Below, piece by piece: positions 39,170 through 46,964 of a stretch of DNA of 64,000 nucleotides. Source of the stretch: Ureibacillus manganicus DSM 26584 (GTDB taxonomy: Bacteria > Bacillota > Bacilli > Bacillales_A > Planococcaceae); the NCBI RefSeq assembly GCF_000772945.1, contig NZ_JPVN01000009.1, positions 99,860-163,859 of the forward strand. Direction: 5' to 3'. The notes under the pieces are model-generated. The model ran no database searches and was not told the origin of the DNA. It was given only the letters and a program-made list of their open reading frames with translations. The number at the start of each line of letters is the position of its first letter. Position 1 is the stretch's first letter. Made by a program: the position numbers and the translations under genes.

Positions 39170-40111
39170 ATGTTTAAACAGAACGCAAAAATACAGTATA
39201 CAATTCAGCAAGTAGCTGAGTTAACTGGATTGTCAAAACAAGTTATACGGAAGTGGGAAGAAAGATATGGACTTATCCAACCTGAAAGATTAGACAACGG
39301 GTATCGTGTTTATTCCTATGAAGAAGTGGAATTGTTACAAAGGATGAAAGAATTAACCAATGAAGGGATGACCATTAAACAAGCCATTTCAATTTTGAGT
39401 GAAGGAACGAGTCAAAAAAATGTACAACTCTTTTTTGAAGACCAAGGCGATCAGAAGACGAATCCTTATACAAAACATTTAATTAACCAACTGTTAGAAG
39501 AAGGCTCAAAAGGGAACGAAGCAAATGTTCTAACACTTTTAAAAACCGCACATCATTCTCTGAGCATGAACGAACTCATTGAGGATTGTATCGTACCTTT
39601 TCTGAAAGAAATTGGTGATCGTTGGTCTTCTGGGGAATGGAGTGAATACCAAGAAGCGATTTCAAGTCAAACGGTACGGGACTTTTTAGCAAGTTTAAGA
39701 CGTGACTATCAAGTTAAAGAAAATGCTCCGATTATACTTGGTAGTTGTTTGCCTAATGAACGTCATGAAATTCCAGTCCACATCTTATTGTTACAGTTTT
39801 TATTACTTGGTTATAGTCCGATTATGTTAGGGCCATCCCCAGCACCTACTGCTATTCAATCGACAGTTGAACTGAAAAGTCCTAAAATAGTATTATTATC
39901 GGCGATAACGACAAATCCTTTTAAAGATAATTTCAAGATGATTAAAGAGCTTGATCGATTTGCATCAATTCATCCAAATACAAAATTTTATTTAGGTGGT
40001 GAAGGTGCACTTCAAGCTTTAAAAAATCATCCACTAAAAAATATACACCTTGTCAAAGATGTACAGGATATTATGAGGGATCTAAATAAGAACAATGTTT
40101 CTACAGACTGA
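39170..40111 (+). CDS. MerR-family regulator with B12-binding domain (LitR/CarH-like)
   Basis: A 313-residue regulator. The N-terminal MerR winged helix (about 8-76) reads YTIQQVAELTGLSKQVIRKW with EERYGLIQPERLDNGYRVYS, the CarA/LitR subtype. A four-helix part (about 95-180) and a Rossmann-like cobalamin-binding part (about 187-305) follow. The lower-ligand region has PNERHEIPVHILL with His near 199, matching the axial His of CarH. The capping W-H...E-H motif is altered: DRWSSGEWSEYQEA keeps Trp and Glu but has Ser and Ala in place of both His. It may therefore bind cobalamin differently, or not use light as CarH does. Divergent from the desaturase gene, which it probably represses. Confidence 0.82.
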   Translation: MFKQNAKIQYTIQQVAELTGLSKQVIRKWEERYGLIQPERLDNGYRVYSYEEVELLQRMKELTNEGMTIKQAISILSEGTSQKNVQLFFEDQGDQKTNPYTKHLINQLLEEGSKGNEANVLTLLKTAHHSLSMNELIEDCIVPFLKEIGDRWSSGEWSEYQEAISSQTVRDFLASLRRDYQVKENAPIILGSCLPNERHEIPVHILLLQFLLLGYSPIMLGPSPAPTAIQSTVELKSPKIVLLSAITTNPFKDNFKMIKELDRFASIHPNTKFYLGGEGALQALKNHPLKNIHLVKDVQDIMRDLNKNNVSTD

Positions 40112-40195
40112 AAGATTTGAAACACTGAATTTATTTCAATATATTTTAAACTTTGTATCCGTTTTTGATCACAAGCATAGATAAAGCGTATTTAA

Positions 40196-40253
40196 ACACA
40201 CGACATATTTAAAATTAAGCGCTATTGCACATAATTGTGAATATGTCGTGTGT
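40196..40253. repeat. Perfect 14-bp inverted repeat with 30-base loop
   Basis: ACACACGACATATT (40196-40209) and AATATGTCGTGTGT (40240-40253) are exact reverse complements. No T tail follows on either strand. It lies between the convergent LitR-like and thyA genes, separate from their terminator. Confidence 0.7.
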
Positions 40254-40282
40254 CAAATCCGTTTGGAAATAAATATTGCATT

Positions 40283-40318
40283 AAAAAAAGTGACTTTTAT
40301 TGAAAGTCACTTTATTTT
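40283..40318. terminator. Bidirectional intrinsic terminator
   Basis: AAAGTGACTTT pairs with AAAGTCACTTT with A and T runs on the two sides; it abuts the thyA stop. Confidence 0.8.
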
Positions 40319-41278
40319 TTATACAGCAACAGGTGCTTTAATTGTTGGATGTGGATTGTATCCTTCCATTGTTAAGTCACTTAATTCTATATCAAAAATT
40401 GATTTCTTTTCTGGGTTAATAACAAGCTTCGGCAATTCGCGTGGTTCCCGTGACAGTTGTTCATTCACTTGATCTAAATGATTTAAATAAATATGAGCAT
40501 CACCAAAGCTGTGAACGAAATCACCAACTTCTAAACCGCATTCATGTGCAATTAAATGAGTTAACAGCGCATAGGAAGCAATATTAAATGGAACGCCAAG
40601 AAAAACATCTGCACTGCGTTGGTATAGCTGGCAAGATAGTTTGCCATCTGTTACATAGAATTGGAAAAGTGTATGGCAAGGTGGTAAAGCCATGTCATCT
40701 ACTTCAGCAGGATTCCACGCAGAGACTATTAGTCTTCTTGAATCAGGATTCGTTTTTATCATATCAATGACTTTTTTTAATTGATCAACGGTTTCTCCCT
40801 TTTCGGAAGGCCAAGAACGCCATTGTTTCCCGTATACAGGTCCTAAATTACCAAATTTTGCAGCAAACTCATCATCTGTTAATACTTTTTCTGTAAATAC
40901 TTTCATTTGTTCATCTAAGGTTTTTGCAAACTCCTCATCACTTGCTGCACGCAAACCAAAATTCGTCATATCTGGACCATCGTATTCATCAGATTTTATC
41001 CATTTATCAAAGGCCCATTCATCCCAAATGTGATTATTATTTTGTAATAGATAACGAATGTTTGTATCCCCTTTTATAAACCATAGCAATTCACTAGCTA
41101 CTAATAATTTAAAAGGAACACGTTTTGTTGTTAGTAAAGGAAATCCTTTGTTTAAGTCAAATCGCATTTGATAGCCAAAAACACTAATTGTACCAGTTCC
41201 AGTTCGATCTTCTTTTTTAACTCCATTGTCTAAAATGTGCGTTAGTAAATTCAAATATGCCATTTCGGGATGAGTCAT
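40319..41278 (-). CDS. thyA: Thymidylate synthase
   Basis: Makes dTMP from dUMP with methylene-tetrahydrofolate. At 319 residues it is the long, Lactobacillus casei-like form with the insertion between about 85 and 140, not the 264-residue E. coli type. Catalytic Cys in [13 protein letters not shown] (near 199), [39 protein letters not shown] and the C-terminal [10 protein letters not shown] are all present. AGGAGTG lies before the ATG. Its product dihydrofolate is recycled by DfrA nearby. Confidence 0.96.
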   Translation of the reverse strand: MTHPEMAYLNLLTHILDNGVKKEDRTGTGTISVFGYQMRFDLNKGFPLLTTKRVPFKLLVASELLWFIKGDTNIRYLLQNNNHIWDEWAFDKWIKSDEYDGPDMTNFGLRAASDEEFAKTLDEQMKVFTEKVLTDDEFAAKFGNLGPVYGKQWRSWPSEKGETVDQLKKVIDMIKTNPDSRRLIVSAWNPAEVDDMALPPCHTLFQFYVTDGKLSCQLYQRSADVFLGVPFNIASYALLTHLIAHECGLEVGDFVHSFGDAHIYLNHLDQVNEQLSREPRELPKLVINPEKKSIFDIELSDLTMEGYNPHPTIKAPVAV

Positions 41279-41333
41279 AATATCACTCCTAGTAAAATTT
41301 TCTACTTTTATATATATTCTAATTTTATAGAAT

Positions 41334-41371
41334 GAAAAAATAAATGCTCATCTATGTACATAAGATGAGCA
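41334..41371 (-). terminator. Intrinsic terminator of the diguanylate cyclase gene
   Basis: TGCTCATCT pairs with AGATGAGCA on the minus strand, followed by TTTATTTTTT. Confidence 0.85.
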
Positions 41372-41372
41372 A

Positions 41373-42566
41373 TCACGCTTCTACTAATTGACGATGTACA
41401 AAACAATTACGTCCATTTTCTTTTACAATATAGAGCAAATCGTCTGCTTTTCGAATGCTAGTTTTAATTTCAAATGAATTTTGTATGACTGTCGTACATG
41501 CTCCCACACTAACTGTTACATATGGTTCAATATGGGAAGAACTATGATCTATTTTTAGGTCTTTTACATTATTAATAATCTCTTGGCAAATTTGGTTGGC
41601 GCATTCTTCTGAATGGTTTATGAGTAATAGTGTAAACTCTTCTCCACCCCATCTTGAGGCAAAGCAGCCATATTTGTAAGAGAGATCATACAATTGATGT
41701 CCTATTCTAGCTAAGACATTATCACCTTCTGTATGTCCATACGTATCATTATACAACTTAAAACAGTCTACATCTACCATAATTGCTGTAAATAAAAAAG
41801 ACTCATGATTCGCTTTTTTTTCTAAGTGTAAAACATACTGGTCAAAAGCTCTCCGATTAAACAAATTGGTTAAAGGATCTAAATTCGCTTGTAACTCTAA
41901 TTTCCGATTTGCTTCCCTTAACTTCCTAGTTAAATCACGAGTAATATGAGCTTCTTTAATAAGTTCTGATTGAAAGTTCAATGAGCGATGAAAGGAATAA
42001 TAAAACGAACGCGAGATAAAAAAAGTAATAGGAATTAGTGAAAGAATGTACACTACTTGTTGCTTGAATAATTCAGTATCATAATTTTGAATATAAAGTC
42101 CCAATAAAATTGTAAAACTTGAAATTAGCATAGAAATAATCAGCTGGTGAACGCGTAACACAATTACTGAACATGTAATACAAAGGGTTAATGTATAAAT
42201 CATTAGCTGATTATAAAATCCATGATCACTAATTGTAATTAGTGATCCTAGAAATGTAAGTGTGACAACATAAAAACTAATAAAAAGATCTACTCTTTTT
42301 GTATTTTGCTCTGAAATCCTAATTTTTTTAATATCTGTTATAAAGTAAACAAAAATATTGAATAGTATCAAAAGAGTATATACAATCATTTGGAAGGAAA
42401 ACGTCCAAATATTTATAAGCATCGTTTCTTTTGAAATGAATGACATAGTAACTAATAAAAACACTATGATAATGGTAGAAACTTTGCTAATTAAACTGAT
42501 TTTTTGTATATTATGCTTTAGGATTTCAAGCTTCGTTAAACTTTTTTCATCAAGAAAATCACTCAC
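41373..42566 (-). CDS. Membrane diguanylate cyclase (GGDEF)
   Basis: A 397-residue protein with six predicted membrane segments (about 24-195), a short coiled-coil linker (TRKLREANRKLELQANLDPL) and a C-terminal GGDEF domain (about 228-395). LTNLFNRRAFDQYVL, DVDCFKLYNDTYGHTEGDNVL and the active-site RWGGEEFTLLL (near 301) indicate an active c-di-GMP synthase. No RxxD inhibitory site is seen five residues before GGEEF, so product inhibition at that site is not expected. The start is GTG at 42566 with GAGGTAA upstream. It lies between thyA and ypjP. Confidence 0.9.
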   Translation of the reverse strand: MSDFLDEKSLTKLEILKHNIQKISLISKVSTIIIVFLLVTMSFISKETMLINIWTFSFQMIVYTLLILFNIFVYFITDIKKIRISEQNTKRVDLFISFYVVTLTFLGSLITISDHGFYNQLMIYTLTLCITCSVIVLRVHQLIISMLISSFTILLGLYIQNYDTELFKQQVVYILSLIPITFFISRSFYYSFHRSLNFQSELIKEAHITRDLTRKLREANRKLELQANLDPLTNLFNRRAFDQYVLHLEKKANHESFLFTAIMVDVDCFKLYNDTYGHTEGDNVLARIGHQLYDLSYKYGCFASRWGGEEFTLLLINHSEECANQICQEIINNVKDLKIDHSSSHIEPYVTVSVGACTTVIQNSFEIKTSIRKADDLLYIVKENGRNCFVHRQLVEA

Positions 42567-42807
42567 CTTAACTTACCTCATTTCCCTATAGCCATCATAA
42601 TATTTTGTTTTCATACATATAACATTATAAAACTCCTAATCTAACTATCTTAACTTTACAATAAGTAACAAAGAAAATAAACACTTTTTTACTATTTTAT
42701 AGTAAATTATTCACTCCTTCGTATTAGATTACAAGGAATATTGGACTTCAAACAACATGGTACAAAAGAACTATACTGTACATAAACGCAGAGAATAAGG
42801 ACAAAAT

Positions 42808-42853
42808 AAAAAAGCTACAATCCCAAATAAATTTTTGTGGGAGTTGTAGCTTA
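42808..42853 (-). terminator. Intrinsic terminator of ypjP
   Basis: AAGCTACAACTCCCA pairs with TGGGATTGTAGCTT on the minus strand, followed by a T run. Confidence 0.85.
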
Positions 42854-42859
42854 AATATT

Positions 42860-43456
42860 TTATGACAACCATTTTGGTGGTGTATTTTTTGACCAATATA
42901 TATCTCCAACATTGTGATGGGCTACAAATTGATCATCATTTGTGTGGTAATGGAAATTATAATAGTACCCTTCTTGCGGTCTTTTCTCAGTTCTCACATG
43001 AAATCGAATTAAATCTTTTCCAGATATTCCATCTGAAAGATTAAAAATTTTTTCACTATAATTGCCGCTCGGTTGTTCTGTTATTTTTATGTATTTCAGA
43101 GATTCAGAATCTACAGATGCAAGTTTCCCTTCAATTACTTCCTCAATTTTCGGGAAAATATAACTTTCAAACTCATTTCCAATGACTGGAGCTATTCTTG
43201 AGCCAAATTTAACATATGATTTCTCTTTCGCTTGACTAACGATTGTTTCAATATAAGATTCATCGTTGGAATCTGAATGATAATTATCATGTTCGACAAT
43301 ACTATGATCGTTAACTGAATTATTAGGAATTTCACTTTTCGAATCAGCAGATTGATCGTGATCTAAGAGTTCCCAGATTTCATGACTTGGTGATATAATA
43401 CCAAAAGTAATGAATGCAACGAAAATGACGATAATCTTTTGTAACCATTTCTTCAT
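42860..43456 (-). CDS. ypjP: YpjP family protein
   Basis: A 198-residue exported protein. MKKWLQKIIVIFVAFITFGI with following Ser/Pro region looks like an uncleaved or weak signal. The second half, KFGSRIAPVIGNEFESYIFP, KIEEVI, FNLSDGISGKDLIRFHVR and the C-terminal HHNVGDIYWSKNTPPKW, matches YpjP of B. subtilis, which lies near thyB-dfrA there. GAGGTAA lies before the ATG at 43456. Function unknown. Confidence 0.82.
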   Translation of the reverse strand: MKKWLQKIIVIFVAFITFGIISPSHEIWELLDHDQSADSKSEIPNNSVNDHSIVEHDNYHSDSNDESYIETIVSQAKEKSYVKFGSRIAPVIGNEFESYIFPKIEEVIEGKLASVDSESLKYIKITEQPSGNYSEKIFNLSDGISGKDLIRFHVRTEKRPQEGYYYNFHYHTNDDQFVAHHNVGDIYWSKNTPPKWLS

Positions 43457-43597
43457 ATACATTACCTCGAGTCTTAAAAATTTCAAAAATTCTACTTATT
43501 ATTACGATTATAGCATTAAAAGGTTTCATCTTTCAGTATTTCATTGTAAAATAATAGTTGTAAATACAATTGTTTTTTTAAAGGGAGGTCCACTTCT

Positions 43598-43684
43598 ATG
43601 GAAATGTATGAAATAGCAGCAGGTTTTGGTTTTGTTTTATTAATTGCTTACTTAACTTCATTATGCTTTACATCTAATAGCTAA
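43598..43684 (+). CDS. Very small membrane protein (28 aa)
   Basis: AAAGGGAGGT 7-8 bases before the ATG at 43598 opens a 28-codon frame: MEMYEIAAGFGFVLLIAYL, then TSLCFTSNS. One hydrophobic helix with an acidic start. It ends before a strong terminator (43723-43754), so it looks like a complete transcription unit. No family recognised. Confidence 0.5.
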   Translation: MEMYEIAAGFGFVLLIAYLTSLCFTSNS

Positions 43685-43722
43685 TTATTGAACTCATAAA
43701 TTATTTTTTTAAAGCAATTAGA

Positions 43723-43754
43723 CAAGGGGTGCCCGAATATTCGAGCACCCCTTT
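43723..43754 (+). terminator. Intrinsic terminator after the 28-aa gene
   Basis: AAGGGGTGC pairs with GCACCCCTT; an inner CGAATATTCG extends the stem. Confidence 0.8.
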
Positions 43755-44112
43755 AGTATTCCTGAGTATTTCTTATAAATAAATTAAGTCTCAACCCTAT
43801 CATCAGGGGAATTTTATATGAAAAGTCTTTACCGCGGTAAAATCCCACTAAAACGCTCTCTAACTTAAGCAATGCAAACCCAACCTACTTTTGCATCCTT
43901 GCAAGCCTTTACTTGCTCCAGTATGAATAAGTGTCTTCAAAAACATTAGCGAAACGCCAAATTTATTTATTGCTACTCAAAAATAGCACCTACTTACTGT
44001 AACATGCTTTTATAAAAAAATCTATCGAATTCTATTTTCAATGGTTATATATTTCATTCCAAATCATAAAATTTATCATAATCCACACTACATGATAAAG
44101 GAGAATAATAGA
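43755..44112. other. Intergenic region without identified gene
   Basis: 358 bases, slightly richer in C/A than the surroundings at 43790-43970. A 28-codon minus-strand frame (starting MFLKTLIHTGASKGLQG) is present without a ribosome site. I see no convincing promoter, RNA fold or known family. Confidence 0.35.
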
Positions 44113-44328
44113 ATGTATAATGTTACTTTTTATGAAAACAAAGCTTTAATTATGAGTAAGTTAACAACAACAGTTCCTTCAGAGAACGAAAATATTCAGA
44201 TAAAAGGAAGAAAAGGAACTGTAGTCAAAGTAGATCGAATTAATGAAAAACATGTCCACGTTCATATTCAATTAGAAAAGGTAGTAAAAAAATCCGCAAT
44301 ACTAGAGCCTAATAAGAAAAGAAAATAA
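44113..44328 (+). CDS. Small basic hypothetical protein (71 aa)
   Basis: A 71-residue, Lys-rich soluble protein. The central IQIKGRKGTVVKVDRINEKH with following alternating V/H residues looks like a small SH3/KOW-type beta barrel, comparable to DUF2187/YkvS-type proteins, but I cannot assign it. ATG at 44113 with AAAGGAG 9 bases upstream; 24 further codons are open without a site. Convergent with ypiP. Confidence 0.5.
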   Translation: MYNVTFYENKALIMSKLTTTVPSENENIQIKGRKGTVVKVDRINEKHVHVHIQLEKVVKKSAILEPNKKRK

Positions 44329-44337
44329 TTCGTGGAT

Positions 44338-45126
44338 TTAATATTTTTCTATAATGCCATAATGGAATTTTGAAGTAAGACGAATATCTCGTTTAAAGCT
44401 AAATTGATCGAAATAAGATGATTTGTAATGAGCTTTTAATACGACCCTTTTCCTAGCAACTCTTACCGCTTCTTCGACCCATTGTCTTGTCAACAGATAG
44501 TGACTCCCTGCATCGCGGAGTGGTTCAAAATTATTTGATTCTTCTATTATTTCTTCAAACATAGGATCCATATAGACTATATCAATTGACTCATTCGAAA
44601 GCTTACTTAAGAAATCTACAGCTTCTGCACAGATTACTTCAATATCTCTCATACTCGATGTTAAAGGAAGTTCTGAAAAATCATAGCTTTGCATTCCTTG
44701 TTTTACGATAAACGCAACATTTTGATTTGCCTCAAGACCAATTACTTTTCCCTTTTTTCCAACGACATAAGCTGCAACGATGGCATCAGAGCCAAGGCCT
44801 AACGTACAATCTAAATATGAATCGCCTGGTAATAGTTTACAAGCTTCTAAAAAAGGATCGGATTCTCCTCTTGCAATACGTTTAAGTCGGAAAGCAGCAG
44901 AATTCGGGTGAAAAAAGAACGCATTTTTGGCGCCAACAGGATAATATTCATATCGGTTTTTACCTGCAACAATAATATTAGCGTTCAGTAGCTCACTAAT
45001 TTTTGCTACTGAACGCTTTTTTCTTTGCACAAAAGGAAGTTCAAGTTCCTCACATGCAAATTGTGCAAGTCTAAGTGATTCGTCATCTGGTCTTCCCGCT
45101 GTTGTGACAACTGTTACTTCGTGCAT
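44338..45126 (-). CDS. ypiP: Class I SAM-dependent methyltransferase, YpiP-like (RsmJ-related)
   Basis: A 262-residue protein. The first ~95 residues form a small alpha/beta domain (VVTTAGRPDDESLRLAQFAC, RSVAKISELL). The SAM-binding fold begins near 100: DSYLDCTLGLGSDAIVAAYV (motif I) and KGKVIGLEANQNVAFIV. IDIVYMDPMFEE is the motif IV-like DPPF/DPMF sequence. This resembles RsmJ-type rRNA methyltransferases; substrate not established. Its ATG overlaps the end of brxA by 13 bases. Confidence 0.82.
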   Translation of the reverse strand: MHEVTVVTTAGRPDDESLRLAQFACEELELPFVQRKKRSVAKISELLNANIIVAGKNRYEYYPVGAKNAFFFHPNSAAFRLKRIARGESDPFLEACKLLPGDSYLDCTLGLGSDAIVAAYVVGKKGKVIGLEANQNVAFIVKQGMQSYDFSELPLTSSMRDIEVICAEAVDFLSKLSNESIDIVYMDPMFEEIIEESNNFEPLRDAGSHYLLTRQWVEEAVRVARKRVVLKAHYKSSYFDQFSFKRDIRLTSKFHYGIIEKY

Positions 45127-45545
45127 GTTTGTTTTAATACACCAGCAAGATGGTCTCGAATTTGTTCAACAGGGTGATTTTCAATTTGGTCACGTGGGAT
45201 AAAGTATTCTAATTGACCATCTTTTAAAATAGCTATTGATGGTGAGCTGGGTGGCACTTCTTCAAAGAAACCGCGCATTGCTTCAGTTGCTTCACGATCT
45301 TGTCCAGCAAATACCGTTACTAAATGATCCGGTTTCACTTCTTCTATAGCCTCACGAACAGCAGGTCTAGCTAATCCAGCAGCACAACCACATACTGAGT
45401 TAATTACCACTAAAGAAACTCCATTAGCTGTAGCCATAAATTCATTTACATCTTCCGGAGTTGTTAATTCAGTGAAACCAACATTCACTAACTCCTGACG
45501 CATTGGTTGAACAATACCCTTCATGTATTCATCGTAAGCGTTCAT
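45114..45545 (-). CDS. brxA: Bacilliredoxin BrxA/YphP family
   Basis: Thioredoxin-fold protein that removes bacillithiol from mixed disulfides. 143 residues. The active site reads NSVCGCAAGLARPAV (CGC, about 52-54). MNAYDEYMKGIVQPMRQELV and EVPPSSPSIAILKDGQLEYFIP are family-conserved, including the cis-Pro region. The ATG at 45545 is chosen for AAAGAGGTAG upstream; 45 additional open codons lack a site. Operon with ypiP. Confidence 0.92.
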   Translation of the reverse strand: MNAYDEYMKGIVQPMRQELVNVGFTELTTPEDVNEFMATANGVSLVVINSVCGCAAGLARPAVREAIEEVKPDHLVTVFAGQDREATEAMRGFFEEVPPSSPSIAILKDGQLEYFIPRDQIENHPVEQIRDHLAGVLKQTCTK

Positions 45546-45729
45546 ATTATCTACCTCTTTCATTGTTATTAGCATAAAAATTATATCAATGTTTCTCAAT
45601 GTTGTACAAAAATAGGATTTTGAATGGATGTAAACTTGAAAAAATAAATAAAATTTAAAATTCTTTAAAGGAAAATTCAATTATATAACTAATTATTATA
45701 CTATCAAGTTTTTAAGGAGTTTAAGAGTA

Positions 45730-46194
45730 ATGGAAAAACGACATGACATTCTATTTAACCAATTAAAAAGTTATCGTGAGTATGTATTATTTTTACTAGA
45801 AGATATTTCGGAATCATCTGCAGATATTATACCTATAGGTTTTAATAACAATGTTCGTTGGAATGCAGGACATATTTATTTAGATCAATTTTTATGGATT
45901 GAGTTTTTAACTAAAGAAAAAACCCAAGTTCCTGATGAATTTCGAACTTGGTTTGGCTATGGAACATCGCCACTTAATTTTACGAAAGAAACACCATCTT
46001 TAGAAGAACTAAAGAAATTACTGAAATCCCAACCAGATCAAATAAAAGAATTATATGGTCACAGACTTGAAGAAGAATTCCCTACTACCGAAATGGGCAT
46101 GTTTACAATTGAACAAGTTTTAATTCGTACAATTTTCCATGAAGGTATGCATTTGCAAACAATAATTGACATTAAGAAATTATTGAAACAATAA
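45730..46194 (+). CDS. DinB family protein
   Basis: A 154-residue four-helix-bundle protein of the DinB/YfiT superfamily (putative metal-dependent thiol transferases or hydrolases). The three metal His are in WNAGHIYLDQF (near 49) and IFHEGMHLQTI (near 138 and 142). TAAGGAG lies 8 bases before the ATG. Thiol substrate, perhaps bacillithiol, is inferred only from family knowledge and the neighbouring brxA. Monocistronic. Confidence 0.8.
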   Translation: MEKRHDILFNQLKSYREYVLFLLEDISESSADIIPIGFNNNVRWNAGHIYLDQFLWIEFLTKEKTQVPDEFRTWFGYGTSPLNFTKETPSLEELKKLLKSQPDQIKELYGHRLEEEFPTTEMGMFTIEQVLIRTIFHEGMHLQTIIDIKKLLKQ

Positions 46195-46234
46195 AATGCC
46201 ACCATCTTTTAATTGTTTTCAATAAATTATTTCG

Positions 46235-46462
46235 TTAAAAATATGAACCTAAGAATTCTGTTATTAATGCAATCACAGTGCCAACAAACATTGCCAACAC
46301 CCTTATAAGTCCTGATTTAATAAGTACGACGATAATTAAAAGTATTAATAAAATTGAATTGATAATAGGCATTGTTTTGGTGATTCTTGTAGAGACTCTT
46401 AATTTTGCAAGTATATAAAAGGCAATGTATAGTATGATTCCAATTAGTAATAAATGTACCAA
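46235..46462 (-). CDS. Small membrane protein (75 aa)
   Basis: Three hydrophobic segments (about 2-19, 31-49 and 50-72) and a short basic loop RVSTRITKT. Start TTG at 46462 with GAGGTG 6 bases upstream. No family recognised. Lies after the next gene's terminator on the same strand. Confidence 0.5.
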   Translation of the reverse strand: MVHLLLIGIILYIAFYILAKLRVSTRITKTMPIINSILLILLIIVVLIKSGLIRVLAMFVGTVIALITEFLGSYF

Positions 46463-46501
46463 AAATACACCTCAATTCTTAGCTTTCATTTAGAGTTTAA
46501 A

Positions 46502-46540
46502 TAAACACGTTGTGTCATCTTTCCACACAACGTGTTTATA
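46502..46540 (-). terminator. Intrinsic terminator of the 68-aa gene
   Basis: AAACACGTTGTGT pairs with ACACAACGTGTTT with T-rich tail on the minus strand. Confidence 0.85.
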
Positions 46541-46747
46541 TTATTCTTCTTTTAAGTAAATGACAAGTTCTTGGCGAAAGACCTCATTTTCTAAATAATG
46601 GTCCAACGTATGAAAATCATATTTATAACTTCCAAAGGGAAAAGTCACATTTTCTCCCTGAACTGCAGCAAGTAGACCGGCTACATCATTCGAAACCATT
46701 TCTAAAACTTCTTCACTAGTTTTAGTTAATACAAATACTACATTCAT
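46541..46747 (-). CDS. Hypothetical protein (68 aa)
   Basis: A soluble acidic protein beginning MNVVFVLTKTSEEVLEMVSN and ending in YLENEVFRQELVIYLKEE. TAGGTGAAGAT precedes the ATG. No family recognised. It has its own terminator, so it is likely expressed alone. Confidence 0.5.
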   Translation of the reverse strand: MNVVFVLTKTSEEVLEMVSNDVAGLLAAVQGENVTFPFGSYKYDFHTLDHYLENEVFRQELVIYLKEE

Positions 46748-46799
46748 ATCTTCACCTACTATTACAATTATTTGTTAATTTTAAACATACTATTTTAAA

Positions 46800-46892
46800 C
46801 TATTCCTTTTCTAAGTTCCCCCAAGGTGTACCTAGTTTTTGCAATACATAACGGTCTAAACCATACCACCCTGCTAACTTCCACGCAAATAA
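46800..46892 (-). pseudogene. Remnant of the C-terminus of a larger gene (DoxX-like?)
   Basis: A 30-codon frame with an upstream stop reads LFAWKL then AGWYGLDRYVLQKLGTPWG and NLEKE-stop. The dense Trp/Gly/Pro pattern looks like the tail of DoxX-family membrane proteins. There is no start codon or ribosome site and no upstream continuation, so it is best read as a decayed gene. Family assignment is from memory and weak. Confidence 0.35.
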
Positions 46893-46910
46893 CTAATATT
46901 ATTTGGCATA

Positions 46911-46952
46911 AAAATAAAACTCTGTATGAGTTAATATCACATACAGAGTTTT
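46911..46952 (-). terminator. Intrinsic terminator of the aspartokinase gene
   Basis: AAAACTCTGTATGTGATATT region pairs with the following CATACAGAGTTTT on the minus strand, with a T run. Confidence 0.85.
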
Positions 46953-46964
46953 GGAAAATTTATT

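Noticed and set aside
44338..45680. Long N-terminal extension of brxA to 45680
   Set aside because: The extra 45 residues are AT-rich noise and a strong ribosome site precedes the ATG at 45545.
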